A stretch of 37,329 nucleotides of DNA from JAAURS01 sp031362245 (GTDB taxonomy: Bacteria; Cyanobacteriota; Cyanobacteriia; Thermosynechococcales; Thermosynechococcaceae): contig JANLSD010000058.1 of NCBI GenBank assembly GCA_031362245.1, forward strand, positions 1 through 37,329. Direction: 5' to 3'. A program made the translations under genes and the position numbers. A model generated the notes under the pieces. That model searched no databases and had not been told where the DNA came from. It saw nothing but the letters and a program-made list of their open reading frames with translations. Of this stretch, positions 7,217-15,608 are shown one piece after another; the stretch's first letter is position 1, and each line of letters starts with the position of its first letter.

Positions 7217-7555
7217 TTGAAGAAGGTTGAAGCTATTATTCGTCCCTTTAAGCTCGACGAAGTTAAAATTGCGCTGGTCAATGCAGGCATTGTGGGCATG
7301 ACGGTTTCTGAGGTTCGGGGATTTGGACGTCAGAAAGGTCAAACAGAGCGCTACCGAGGCTCTGAGTACACCGTTGAGTTTTTACAAAAGCTCAAAATCG
7401 AGATCGTGATTGAAGACGGTCAAGTGGATATGGTCGTCGATAAAATCGTCTCAGCAGCCCGTACCGGCGAAATAGGAGATGGCAAAATCTTTGTCTCACC
7501 CGTGGAGAAAATTATCCGAATTCGGACGGGTGAAACGGATTTTGAAGCGGTCTAA
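7217..7555 (+). CDS. glnB: nitrogen regulatory protein P-II
   Basis: 112 residues, the exact usual length, from a TTG start at 7217 preceded by CTGGAGAAAG. The TTG is forced because no ATG or GTG fits the conserved MKKxEAIIRPFKLDEVK start. The T-loop GRQKGQTERYRGSEYTVEF contains Ser49 (phosphorylated in cyanobacteria) and Tyr51. The B-loop ARTGEIGDGKIFVSPVE binds ATP/ADP. The trimer senses 2-oxoglutarate and adenylate charge and controls NAG kinase, PipX and transporters. An NtcA box lies about 95 bases upstream. aroE follows 41 bases later and may be partly co-transcribed. Confidence 0.97.
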   Translation: MKKVEAIIRPFKLDEVKIALVNAGIVGMTVSEVRGFGRQKGQTERYRGSEYTVEFLQKLKIEIVIEDGQVDMVVDKIVSAARTGEIGDGKIFVSPVEKIIRIRTGETDFEAV

Positions 7556-7596
7556 AACGTTTTCTGATCTGGGTGTGAGCTGTTTGGAGTGATTCT

Positions 7597-8493
7597 TTGC
7601 CAATCTCTAAGACACCCATCAAGGGAAACACAAAACTCCTAGGCGTGATGGGATGCCCTATTGAGCATTCCCTGTCGCCAGTGATGCATAATGCAGCACT
7701 GGCGGCTCGCGCTGAGCATCTAGGCCACAATTTTCTCGAATATGTTTATTTACCCCTAAAGGTAGAACCTGCCCATTTAGAAATAGCCCTCAACGGCATG
7801 ATGGCCTTAGGCTACCAAGGCTTTAACGTCACTATTCCCCATAAACAGGCAATCATGCCGTACTTAGTGGGCATCTCGCCCTTAGCACAGGCTATTGGGG
7901 CAGTGAATACGGTCAGCCGTCAAGATGATGGCTGGGTCGGGACGAATACAGATGTGAAAGGGTTTCTAGCGCCTCTAGAGGCGCTTAATCGAGATTGGAA
8001 AAATCTTGAGGTGTGTATTCTAGGCGGTGGTGGCGCTGCTCGTGCAGTGATTGCAGGGTGCCATCAGCTTCAGTGTGCAGCAATTCATGTGGTGGGCCGC
8101 GATCGCCTCAAGCTCCAGACCCTCCAAGAGAGTCTACAGCAAACTAATCTATCTGTTTCCATTGAGATCCATGAGTGGCCAGCACTCGAAACCTTGCTGC
8201 CTCAAGTTGGGTTGGTCGTGAACACTACGCCGATTGGTATGTATCCCGAGGTGGGGGAATCGCCTTTGGGTGAAGCGGCGATCGCCCTTCTCCCCTTTAA
8301 TACCATTGTCTATGACCTAATCTATACCCCAAGACCCACGCAGCTTTTGGAATTTGCTCAGCGCCAAGGACTCCACATCATAGATGGGTTAGAAATGTTG
8401 ATTCAACAGGGCGCGGTTGGTGTTGAACTATGGACGGGTGACGCACCTTCAATTGATGTGATGCGTCAAGCCGCCTTGGAAGTCTTGGGGTGA
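7597..8493 (+). CDS. aroE: shikimate dehydrogenase
   Basis: Reduces 3-dehydroshikimate to shikimate with NADPH in aromatic amino acid synthesis. The 298-residue protein shows GCPIEHSLSPVMHNAA (shikimate binding), NVTIPHKQ with the catalytic Lys, GAVNT, GTNTDVKGF with the catalytic Asp, and the nucleotide loop GGGGAARAV. It ends with the usual DGLEMLIQQGAVGVELWTG. The start is a TTG with GGAGTGATTC before it; translation from the nearest downstream ATG would remove the substrate loop. Two tandem palindromes follow the stop at once and separate it from the convergent folE. Confidence 0.96.
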   Translation: MPISKTPIKGNTKLLGVMGCPIEHSLSPVMHNAALAARAEHLGHNFLEYVYLPLKVEPAHLEIALNGMMALGYQGFNVTIPHKQAIMPYLVGISPLAQAIGAVNTVSRQDDGWVGTNTDVKGFLAPLEALNRDWKNLEVCILGGGGAARAVIAGCHQLQCAAIHVVGRDRLKLQTLQESLQQTNLSVSIEIHEWPALETLLPQVGLVVNTTPIGMYPEVGESPLGEAAIALLPFNTIVYDLIYTPRPTQLLEFAQRQGLHIIDGLEMLIQQGAVGVELWTGDAPSIDVMRQAALEVLG

Positions 8494-8544
8494 AAGGTAT
8501 ATACAATATACCTTGTAGAGGCGCAAGGCCTTGCGCCTCTACAA
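8494..8544. terminator. two adjacent perfect palindromes between aroE and folE
   Basis: The first palindrome, 8494-8514, has 9-base arms (AAGGTATAT / ATATACCTT) around ACA. The second, 8513-8544, is a perfect 32-base palindrome with 16-base arms meeting at AAGGCCTT and no loop. They share two bases. The position, just after aroE and 41 bases beyond the folE stop, suits a two-way terminator. The GC-rich one (core GAGGCGCAAGG) also resembles an interspersed palindromic repeat. Confidence 0.7.
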
Positions 8545-8584
8545 AATGCTGGCTTTTACTATTTCACCGACTGAATTTAAGATC

Positions 8585-9271
8585 TTAGAAATTTTGCTGG
8601 TGACGAATCAGATTAAAGAACTCCTCGCGGGTCTTATGGTCATCCTTAAACACACCCAGCATCGAGCTTGTCACCGTCCAAGCCCCAGGCTTTTGCACAC
8701 CGCGCATGACCATGCACATGTGGCTCGCTTCAATCACTACTGCCACACCTTGGGGTTCTAGCACCGTTTGCACCGCTTCCGCAATCTGTCGCGTTAGACG
8801 CTCCTGTACCTGAAGCCGACGGGAATACATTTCTGTAATGCGTGCCAACTTACTTAACCCAATCACCTTTTGGTTTGGGATATAGGCAACGTGAGCTTTC
8901 CCAACAAAGGGCAGCATGTGGTGCTCACACATACTAAAGAGATCAATATCCCGCACCAACACCACTTCGTCATGGCCTTCATTAAAGATGGCTCCATTGA
9001 CCAAGTTATCCAGAGATTGGGAGTAGCCGCTGGTTAAAAACCGCATGGCCTCTGCGACCCGTTTTGGCGTTTTAAGTAAGCCTTCTCGCTCAGGATCTTC
9101 CCCAACGCCCAGCAGCATGGTCTCTACCGACTGCATCATTTCTTCGTGGGTCACTTCCTTGAGCGGCTGCCCTGGCTCGCCTTTCGCACTGGGGCTGCGG
9201 GTGTCCCTGGCTGGATGGGTTGCAGGAAAACCGTTAGAACTATCGGAGAGATTGGTTGAAGAAATCGTCAT
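8585..9271 (-). CDS. folE: GTP cyclohydrolase I
   Basis: Converts GTP to 7,8-dihydroneopterin triphosphate, the first step of folate (and pterin) synthesis. The 228-residue protein has a ~35-residue polar N-terminal extension, then EEMMQSVETMLLGVGEDPEREGLLKTP. Zinc and active-site motifs are present: FSMCEHHMLPFVGKAHVAYIP with Cys and His ligands, GLSKLARI, the QERLTRQIAEA helix, and the second Cys in EASHMCM. It ends the leftward lipid cluster, 82 bases after the SDR at 9354, in the order accA-SDR-folE. Confidence 0.96.
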   Translation of the reverse strand: MTISSTNLSDSSNGFPATHPARDTRSPSAKGEPGQPLKEVTHEEMMQSVETMLLGVGEDPEREGLLKTPKRVAEAMRFLTSGYSQSLDNLVNGAIFNEGHDEVVLVRDIDLFSMCEHHMLPFVGKAHVAYIPNQKVIGLSKLARITEMYSRRLQVQERLTRQIAEAVQTVLEPQGVAVVIEASHMCMVMRGVQKPGAWTVTSSMLGVFKDDHKTREEFFNLIRHQQNF

Positions 9272-9353
9272 AGGTCAGAGTAAGTAATTACAAAACAAAA
9301 TGAATGAGGATGTATTCCAGGGAAAATAACCTCACGAAGTGGGCAAAAACGTC

Positions 9354-10079
9354 CTAAAACGTTCCTGCGTTAGACATTAGCACCAGTTCGTCTAAGACGA
9401 CATGCTGAGGCAGTAATGCCGCGTGGACGATCGCATCGGCAACATCCTCTGAGGTCAACATTTGTGACCGATCAAAGTCAGCCTGCACGGTCTCTGTGTC
9501 CCAGAAGGGCGTGTTGACGGATCCTGGACAGAGGGCCACCACACGAATGCCATAGGCACGCTCTTCTTGAGCCAAGGTTTTTGTCATGCCCATGAGGCCA
9601 AATTTACTGGCACAATAGGCCCCCCAATCTGGAAACGTTTGGCGACCCGCAACGGAAATTACGTTGATGATGGTGCCGCCTTTGAGCGATCGCATCTGGG
9701 GCAACACGGCCTGGATGCACTGCAACGGGCTGGTGAGGTTGAGATCAATTACCCGTTGCCAGTCGCTGAGGGATGTATCCAACAGACTTCCGGTGTACCC
9801 CATCCCTGCGTTATTGATTAAGATATCGATTGCGCCAACCTGTTCTAGTACCTTTGCCAACCGAGGTTTAATCTGATCGACTTCAGAGAGATCAAGAGAA
9901 ATGGCGATCGCCTCAGCGCCCAAGGCCCGAACCTCCTCAGCGGTGGCCTGAAGTTGCTCTAGGGAGCGACCTAGCAAAACAGAAGAGACACCCGCCTTTG
10001 CAAAGGCAAGGGCCGTCGCTTTCCCAATGCCGCGACTGGCTCCGGTAATCAAGGCGCGTTGAGAAGAGGTTGATAACAT
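9354..10079 (-). CDS. short-chain dehydrogenase/reductase (FabG-like)
   Basis: 241 residues from ATG 10079 (a TTG lies directly before it). Classical SDR features: NAD(P) loop TGASRGIG near residue 13, NNAGMGYTG near 90, the catalytic Ser region NVISVAGR, YCASK (Tyr-Lys pair) near 155, and CPGSVNTPF. An Arg after the glycine loop (LLGRS) favours NADPH. It lies between accA and folE on the same strand, a neighbourhood linked to fatty-acid metabolism, but the substrate cannot be read from the sequence. It is only a distant relative of the second SDR at 12632. Confidence 0.9.
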   Translation of the reverse strand: MLSTSSQRALITGASRGIGKATALAFAKAGVSSVLLGRSLEQLQATAEEVRALGAEAIAISLDLSEVDQIKPRLAKVLEQVGAIDILINNAGMGYTGSLLDTSLSDWQRVIDLNLTSPLQCIQAVLPQMRSLKGGTIINVISVAGRQTFPDWGAYCASKFGLMGMTKTLAQEERAYGIRVVALCPGSVNTPFWDTETVQADFDRSQMLTSEDVADAIVHAALLPQHVVLDELVLMSNAGTF

Positions 10080-10328
10080 CAAAAAGTTTGAACGCTATGG
10101 AAGATGAGTGAACGGTGAACGGATTCTAGACTGTCGCTGGCTACCCGATGGTGAAACCCTAGGCGGCACTACGGAATTTGCACTTACTGCAAAGCTATTT
10201 CACTTAAATGAGCATCAGATTAATGCCAGCAGGGAAACGACCCATTCTAAGACAAGCTTAACAAATGTTAAACTTCGCCCATTATATCACTGGAAATTGA
10301 GTACAGCCGAGACTTATTGCAGGGGTGC

Positions 10329-11312
10329 TCAGCGCTGCACCTGCTCCAGAAAAACGCCCATGTTGCGGAATTTGTCATAGCGTTTGGCTTTACGCTCGCT
10401 GGGAGATAGCGTTTTCAGTTGGTTCAGAATCTCAATCAGGGACGTTTTTAAGATTTCTGCCGCCTTGACGGGGTCGGAGTGGGCACCGCCGAGGGGTTCT
10501 GGCAAAATTTGGTCAATTAGCCCCAGTTCTAAGAGATTTTTGGACGTGATCTTAAGGGCGTCCGCAGCCTGGGGACTTTTTTGAGCATCCCGCCAAAGAA
10601 TGGCGGCACAGGCTTCTGGGGAGGCAACGCTATAGACAGAATGCTCGAACATCGCAATGTGATCGCCCACGCCAATTCCAAGGGCACCCCCTGAACCGCC
10701 TTCGCCAATCACGGTGCAGATGATCGGCACCTCTAGGCTAAACATGTCGCGCAGGTTTCGGGCGATCGCCTCTCCTTGGCCAAATTCTTCTGCATCCATC
10801 CCAGACCATGCCCCTGGGGTATCGATGAAGGCCAAAATGGGCATGCCAAAGTGGTTTGCGTGGTTCATCAGCCGCATGGCTTTGCGATAGCCACAGGGCT
10901 TTGCCATGCCAAAATTGCGGCTGACATTGTCTTTGGTGTCTCGCCCTTTTTGGTGGCCCAGCATGACGACGGGCTGTCCATCAATGCGGCCCACACCGCC
11001 CACGAGGGCGGGGTCATCTCCACCCCGGCGATCGCCATGCAACTCCATCCATTCGTCGCTAATGGCCTGGATATAGTCGAGAGTACTGGGACGACGGGGA
11101 TGCCGTGCAACCTGAAGTTCTTGCATGGGCGTAAGACTGCCGAAAATTTCCTGACGGAGCTGAGTCGCCCGTGCTTCCAGCAGCTTGATATTGTCGGTGA
11201 CATCCACACCGTTCTCATCGGCAAGCTGGCGAATCTGCTCAATTCGCATTTCCAGCTCAACGAGGGGCTTTTCAAAATCAAGAAGCTGAATTTTGCGATT
11301 AGAAGCTGCCAT
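10329..11312 (-). CDS. accA: acetyl-CoA carboxylase carboxyltransferase subunit alpha
   Basis: Transfers carboxyl from biotin to acetyl-CoA, with AccD, giving malonyl-CoA for fatty acids. Start chosen at MAASNRKIQLLDFEKPL (11312), which matches family N-termini; the frame itself extends 10 codons further. 327 residues. Seen: helical N-terminus with LLEARATQL, MELHGDRRGGDDPALVGG, LGHQKGRDTKDN, FIDTPGAWSG and the oxyanion-type GEGGSGGALGIGVGD. It lies 71 bases behind the acyl-ACP reductase, in the conserved order aar-accA-SDR-folE. Confidence 0.97.
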   Translation of the reverse strand: MAASNRKIQLLDFEKPLVELEMRIEQIRQLADENGVDVTDNIKLLEARATQLRQEIFGSLTPMQELQVARHPRRPSTLDYIQAISDEWMELHGDRRGGDDPALVGGVGRIDGQPVVMLGHQKGRDTKDNVSRNFGMAKPCGYRKAMRLMNHANHFGMPILAFIDTPGAWSGMDAEEFGQGEAIARNLRDMFSLEVPIICTVIGEGGSGGALGIGVGDHIAMFEHSVYSVASPEACAAILWRDAQKSPQAADALKITSKNLLELGLIDQILPEPLGGAHSDPVKAAEILKTSLIEILNQLKTLSPSERKAKRYDKFRNMGVFLEQVQR

Positions 11313-11383
11313 TACCTTAACCCCAGGAAGGGGCGCACTCAAAAAATCAGTAGCCAGATCAAAACTGTATCAAGAAATACCGC

Positions 11384-12442
11384 TCAGGGGTATGAGACGC
11401 CCTTCGGTTGGGGTGTGGGAGCGGCGAGAAGGATGGGCCTAAACCCGTGTCTTATGGACGCATGGCCAATTTGTTCCATCTTTTCGACGGTAATTTGGTT
11501 GCGACCCCAGGAAAAATTGGTGTGCCACTGCTCAAATTCCAGCAGCATGGCTTCTGCAAAGCAGGCAAAGAGCTGCCGCGAAGGGGTATCCATGTTGACA
11601 ATATTCATGATCTTCCAGTCAATGTCTAAAGAATGCTCCACAATGCCGCCGCTCAAGATATGAACCCCAGGAGCCTGAATTTTGGTCGCGAGGTTCTTGG
11701 GATAGCCGCCATCAATCATCAGACAGGTCGGCTTGAGGGTGGTGGGGTCAATTTCAACGCCCTTGGGCATGCTGGCCACCCAAACCACAATATCTGCCAG
11801 GGGAAGCGCGTCTTCTAGAGCCATGATTTTGCCGCGTCCTAACTCCGCCTGAAGCTCTCCTAGGCGGGCTTGGTTGCGAGCGACCAGCAGAAGTTCATCC
11901 ACCTCTGTGCAGGCATCCAGCCAGCGACAAACCGCGCTGCCAATATCCCCTGTTGCACCGCAGACCGCCACCGTAGACTTTGCTAGATCGATGCCCAGTT
12001 GTTTAGAGGCTTGCTCTACCTGACGGCAAATAATATAGGCCGTATGGGTGTTGCCCGTTGTGAACCGTCGAATATCGAGGTCAATGTCTCGAACGCGGGT
12101 GATGCGTTCTAAGTTGAAGTTTTCAAAAATAATCGAAGAGAAACCGCCCAAGGCCGTGATGTCGATGCCATGCTTTTGGGCGTGGGCCATCGCATTAATG
12201 ATTTTGCGCGTCGCAGATTTGACGCGCTGGGTTGCCAGCATTTCCGGCAGAAAACAGGATTCTACATACTTGCCGTGAATCACTTGCCCCGTGGCACTGG
12301 TGACGGTAATAGAATCCACAATTTGGGGGGGTGCCATACACCAAAAGTCCAGCCCCTGGTCGGCGTATTCTGGATAGCCCAGATCCCGCGCCACAAGCTG
12401 AGCGTGTTCCAAACTGGTGAGATGACCAATTAAACCAAACAT
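11384..12442 (-). CDS. aar: long-chain acyl-[acyl-carrier-protein] reductase (AAR)
   Basis: Reduces fatty acyl-ACP to fatty aldehyde with NADPH, the first step of cyanobacterial alka(e)ne synthesis. 352 residues, near the usual ~340. Seen: MFGLIGHLTSLEHAQ start, the nucleotide loop VAVCGATGDIGSAV at ~157-170, MIDGGYPKN near 242, and Cys294 in LFACFAEAM, which falls exactly at the catalytic acyl-thioester cysteine number known from the Synechococcus elongatus enzyme. Its usual partner, aldehyde-deformylating oxygenase, normally sits directly upstream, but here the upstream 190 bases hold no gene and an SDR follows. Confidence 0.95.
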   Translation of the reverse strand: MFGLIGHLTSLEHAQLVARDLGYPEYADQGLDFWCMAPPQIVDSITVTSATGQVIHGKYVESCFLPEMLATQRVKSATRKIINAMAHAQKHGIDITALGGFSSIIFENFNLERITRVRDIDLDIRRFTTGNTHTAYIICRQVEQASKQLGIDLAKSTVAVCGATGDIGSAVCRWLDACTEVDELLLVARNQARLGELQAELGRGKIMALEDALPLADIVVWVASMPKGVEIDPTTLKPTCLMIDGGYPKNLATKIQAPGVHILSGGIVEHSLDIDWKIMNIVNMDTPSRQLFACFAEAMLLEFEQWHTNFSWGRNQITVEKMEQIGHASIRHGFRPILLAAPTPQPKGVSYP

Positions 12443-12548
12443 AGAAATATTTGCACTGATGTCGTCTCTCTGGCCTTGGCTTCAGGCAAGGGCAAAGAGT
12501 TAAGGACTGTTCAAATAGTACACAAATTCTTTGCACATCATTTGTGAA

Positions 12549-12585
12549 GCCCCGAGAGATTTCCGTGACGGGCATCTCTCGGGGC
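12549..12585. terminator. GC-rich hairpin between the upstream SDR gene and aar
   Basis: Perfect 12-base arms (GCCCCGAGAGAT / ATCTCTCGGGGC) around a 13-base loop, 46 bases beyond the stop of the SDR gene on the minus strand. There is no U-run after it, so it is not a textbook intrinsic terminator. It may attenuate read-through from the SDR or stabilise a 3' end, and it separates the SDR from aar. Confidence 0.6.
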
Positions 12586-12631
12586 AGCGATGGTAAGCTC
12601 TATAACAGATTGATCTCCTCTGGTATAGGGC

Positions 12632-13456
12632 TTACAGAGGGGCCTCGCTGACGGGATCTAACCGATATCCAATCTGCTGCCCATCCTCAAATTTAGGCGC
12701 AGCAATCTGAAGGGTTTTTTCGAGGAACCAGGGCATCAGCCGATTGCACCAGACCGCCAACTGTCCCTGCCATCCCACAATGATTTCAGGAGAATCGCGA
12801 CTTAGCCCTCGGACGAGCGCCTGAGCAACCTCCTCTGAAGTCATGGGCACAGCCCATCGGAACCACTTCAGATCCCGCACCATATCCGTATCCGTGAGGG
12901 ACGGTAGCAGGCTAATGACCCGAATATTATGGGTGGCCAGTTCCCCTCGGATGGCTTGGGTGAAGCCTAGGATGGCGAACTTGGTGGCAGAATAAGTTGC
13001 CATTGTGGGCGCGGCAACTTTCCCCATGAGGCTCGCCACGTTAACGATGGTACCGTTTTGCTGCGATGCCATGCGCCGACCGATGAGTCGGGTGACGCTG
13101 TACATTCCCATGAGGTTAATGGCAATTTCCTCTTGGATTTCTGGCAATTTAGACTGCAAAAACGGAGATTGATGGGCAACCCCCGCACAGTTGATCAGCA
13201 GATGGACAGGGCCATGATCTCGCCATGCTTGGGAGAGCACCACATTGGTGGCAATGCGATCGCTCAAGTCAACCGCCAGCGCCACGGCTTCCACGCCGCT
13301 GCCTTCTATCTCAGCCGCGACTTCCGCCAACCGTTGGGGATTGCGAGCCACTAACAGGATGCGGTAGATGCCTTGTTGGGCCAGTTCTAGGGCGATCGCC
13401 CGTCCAATGCCACGGGATGCTCCGGTAATCAGAGCGGTTTTTCCTTTAATATTCAT
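12632..13456 (-). CDS. SDR family oxidoreductase
   Basis: 274 residues from the ATG at 13456, chosen because GGAGG lies nine bases upstream and the family starts MNIKGKTALITGASRGIG; the frame is open for 60 more codons without family likeness. Seen: TGASRGIG, an Arg-containing VARNPQR that suggests NADPH, NCAGVAHQ, NVASLMGKV, YSATK (Tyr-Lys) and PSLTDTDMV. A C-terminal extension of ~40 residues with WFLEKTLQIAAPKF could be membrane-associating, as in some lipid SDRs. It occupies the position just upstream of aar where the alkane oxygenase gene is usually found. Substrate unknown. Confidence 0.9.
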   Translation of the reverse strand: MNIKGKTALITGASRGIGRAIALELAQQGIYRILLVARNPQRLAEVAAEIEGSGVEAVALAVDLSDRIATNVVLSQAWRDHGPVHLLINCAGVAHQSPFLQSKLPEIQEEIAINLMGMYSVTRLIGRRMASQQNGTIVNVASLMGKVAAPTMATYSATKFAILGFTQAIRGELATHNIRVISLLPSLTDTDMVRDLKWFRWAVPMTSEEVAQALVRGLSRDSPEIIVGWQGQLAVWCNRLMPWFLEKTLQIAAPKFEDGQQIGYRLDPVSEAPL

Positions 13457-14098
13457 GGGTTGAAACCTCCAAAATCGAAGTCTCGCCACGGTCTTTGCTT
13501 TTGTGAAAGGCCGTGGGAGGTCGTGCTGATTTACTTGATTGGATGCAAATCTGATGTCAATGGTTGGATACAGGCTTGAACGCAGGTCAGGTCGAATACG
13601 CAACTCTACCCATGCGATTGCTGACGGATGCGTCAAACCTTAGAAAATATAAATATTGCTTTACAAGTAGACGGAATCAATGGGGCGCTACTTAGAGCAC
13701 AAATGCTTGATGCCTAGTTCCAGAAGTGTCGCGCACTATTCTGCCTAGGAAGTTTATGAATTAGAAGCGGAATAACGGATTGAGGGTTTGGTATTGCATG
13801 ATGCACATCTCCTTAATTCGGTATTTAACCTGAAGGTGACTGGTACCTGCATACCCTAGCAAGGGGATCAAGCCTCCGCAACATTTATTAGTAAAAACCC
13901 TCAATCTTAACTTCTCGATATAAAATTCTCAGAATTAAAGGGGGGTTTCAATGGAGGGATTGACGCGATAGATCTATCAACTCAGTAGCGATTCCAGCGT
14001 TATGTTGATTCTGGAGCGGTCGTGTTTATTCTGAGAATAGAAAACCAAAATGAGAACCCCGTTTGGGTTTTTCCGTTGCATCCCGTAAGGTTCGTGAA
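13457..14098. other. 640-base region without an ordinary gene
   Basis: This region lies between the SDR start and the btpA stop. I find no frame resembling a known protein. The only translational signal I can support is the 12-codon micro-ORF at 13761-13799. No remnant of the alkane oxygenase is recognisable. Confidence 0.6.
13761..13799 (-). CDS. 12-codon micro-ORF with a strong ribosome site
   Basis: AAGGAG at 13814-13809 on the minus strand is followed, nine bases later, by ATG and a frame reading MQYQTLNPLFRF, then TAA. The Shine-Dalgarno match is better than that of most real genes in the window. It lies ~305 bases upstream of the SDR gene on the same strand, so it could be a leader peptide, a tiny protein, or the stub of a lost gene. 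Chance is possible. Confidence 0.35.
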   Translation of the reverse strand: MQYQTLNPLFRF

Positions 14099-14983
14099 TT
14101 ATTTTCGTGATGATTCTGACTCGTGGGCCACCGGAGACTTCGCTGTCGAAACGCTGCTCTCACGATTGGCTACACTGCGCCGCATCGATTCCACAAATCG
14201 GCTGACCCGAATCGGATCTACGCGGTTTTCCACCTGTCCCCCGCGCTTGAGGGAACTGGCGACAATCACGCCATTGGCAGATTGAATCAATTGAGGGATA
14301 TTTTCCCAACTTGCGCCGCTGCCAATAAACACAGGCACGCCTTTTGCCGCATCCATCGCTAGCTCTAAATCTTCAAAGGTGGGTGCGTTGCCCGTTGACC
14401 AGCCCGACAAAATAATGCCATCCGCGAGTCCACGCTCAATGGTTTCCTGGACTGCCGTCGTTAGGTTCGGTGAACCTAAGGGACGGGCATGCTTCACGAG
14501 AACGTCCGCCAAAATTTTTACATCGCTTCCCAGTTCGCGGCGGTAGCGCAACAGTTGATGGGCTTGTCCTTCAATGAACCCCTGATCCGTTGCCATTACC
14601 CCTGTGAGGACATTCACTCGAATGAATTGTGCGCCTACGCAAGTGGCGATCGCCATTGCACTCTTGGCGTCATTCCTGAGTACATTAATCCCAATGGGCA
14701 ACGGCACTAGCGTCATGATCCGCTGCACAATCAGGCTCATGGAACTGACTACCACAGGGTCTACCTGATCTTTTGCAAAAGGTGCATCAAAAAAGTTTTC
14801 AATAATAAGGCCATCCACGCCCCCTGCGGCTAGGGCTGCTGCTTCCTGTTCTGCTCGATCAATCACCGTCTTCAAGCTCCCGCCCCACCGAGGTGAGGTC
14901 GGCAATGGCAAAAGATGAACCACGCCAATGATGGGGTGTGCGGACTTAAAGATGTTCTGTAACGCCACGGGTGATTGAGTCAA
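14099..14983 (-). CDS. btpA: BtpA/SgcQ family protein (photosystem I biogenesis)
   Basis: 294 residues with TTG start. Seen: IIGVVHLLPLPTSPRWGG near residue 17, ALAAGGVDGLIIENFFDAPF near 50, GINVLRNDAKSAMAIA near 98, IRVNVLTGVMATDQGFIEG near 120, KILADVLVKHA near 155, LSGWSTG, and VFIGSGAS with IVASSLK, a TIM-barrel phosphate-binding pattern. Known: the Synechocystis homologue is a thylakoid-associated protein needed for stable photosystem I reaction-centre proteins; the biochemical activity is not known. The last ~20 residues (SSVSTAKSPVAHESESS) are a low-complexity tail. Single gene, divergent from folK. Confidence 0.93.
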   Translation of the reverse strand: MTQSPVALQNIFKSAHPIIGVVHLLPLPTSPRWGGSLKTVIDRAEQEAAALAAGGVDGLIIENFFDAPFAKDQVDPVVVSSMSLIVQRIMTLVPLPIGINVLRNDAKSAMAIATCVGAQFIRVNVLTGVMATDQGFIEGQAHQLLRYRRELGSDVKILADVLVKHARPLGSPNLTTAVQETIERGLADGIILSGWSTGNAPTFEDLELAMDAAKGVPVFIGSGASWENIPQLIQSANGVIVASSLKRGGQVENRVDPIRVSRFVESMRRSVANRESSVSTAKSPVAHESESSRK

Positions 14984-15101
14984 ACTCAGTAAAAGGGATA
15001 AGAGTTAAGCCCATGCTTATCTTGCCTTTACAGTATATATTCTGAAGGTTCGTCTACTTTGTCTTCCTTAAGATTGACTCCTGCCAGGATATTCTCTTGA
15101 T

Positions 15102-15608
15102 ATGACCGCAATCCATGACTCTACTGCGATCGCCGCGATTGCCCTGGGCAGCAATTTAGGCAATCCCTTGGCGATGGTGAAGGGTGCTGTGGAGGTTTTA
15201 GCCCACGAAGCCACCACAGAATTAGTGGCTCAATCTCACTGGTACAAAACGATCGCCATTGGCCCAGCCCAGCCAGACTATGTGAATGGGTGTGTGGTGG
15301 TGAAGACGCGGCGATCGCCCCAAGACCTGCTGCACCTCTTGATGATGATTGAACAGCAGTTTGGGCGGCAGCGTACAGAGCATTGGGGACCCCGCACCCT
15401 AGACCTGGATTTATTGCTTTATGAGAACGTGGTGCTAGAAACCCCTGAGCTGAGCTTGCCCCACCCTTCTATGACGGAGCGTGCCTTTGTCTTAGTCCCC
15501 CTTGTGGAACTGCTGCCAGACTGGGTGCATCCCGTAACGGGGCTGACGATGCGCCAATACTGCGATCAAGTAGACTGTACCGGAGTTTCTTTAATACCGT
15601 CCCCATGA
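15102..15608 (+). CDS. folK: 6-hydroxymethyl-7,8-dihydropterin pyrophosphokinase
   Basis: Transfers pyrophosphate from ATP to 6-hydroxymethyl-dihydropterin in folate synthesis. 168 residues, typical length. Seen: IALGSNLGNPLAMVKGAV at the start, YVNGCVVVKT, EQQFGRQRTEHWGPRTLDLDLL with the Mg-binding Asp pair of DLDLLLY, and LPHPSMTERAFVLVPLVEL. Its stop overlaps the start of the Nudix gene by four bases (ATGA), so the two are translationally coupled. A Nudix enzyme beside FolK is notable because dihydroneopterin triphosphate dephosphorylation is also a Nudix reaction, but this Nudix looks ADP-ribose-type. Confidence 0.96.
   Translation: MTAIHDSTAIAAIALGSNLGNPLAMVKGAVEVLAHEATTELVAQSHWYKTIAIGPAQPDYVNGCVVVKTRRSPQDLLHLLMMIEQQFGRQRTEHWGPRTLDLDLLLYENVVLETPELSLPHPSMTERAFVLVPLVELLPDWVHPVTGLTMRQYCDQVDCTGVSLIPSP

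Noticed and set aside
10776..11663. 295-codon rightward frame across accA and the end of aar
   Set aside because: Antisense to two certain genes, has no ribosome site, and the protein resembles nothing.
13801..13870. tRNA or riboswitch in the structured-looking leader before the micro-ORF
   Set aside because: No T-loop, anticodon arm or known riboswitch core could be built from it. Only short local pairings were found.
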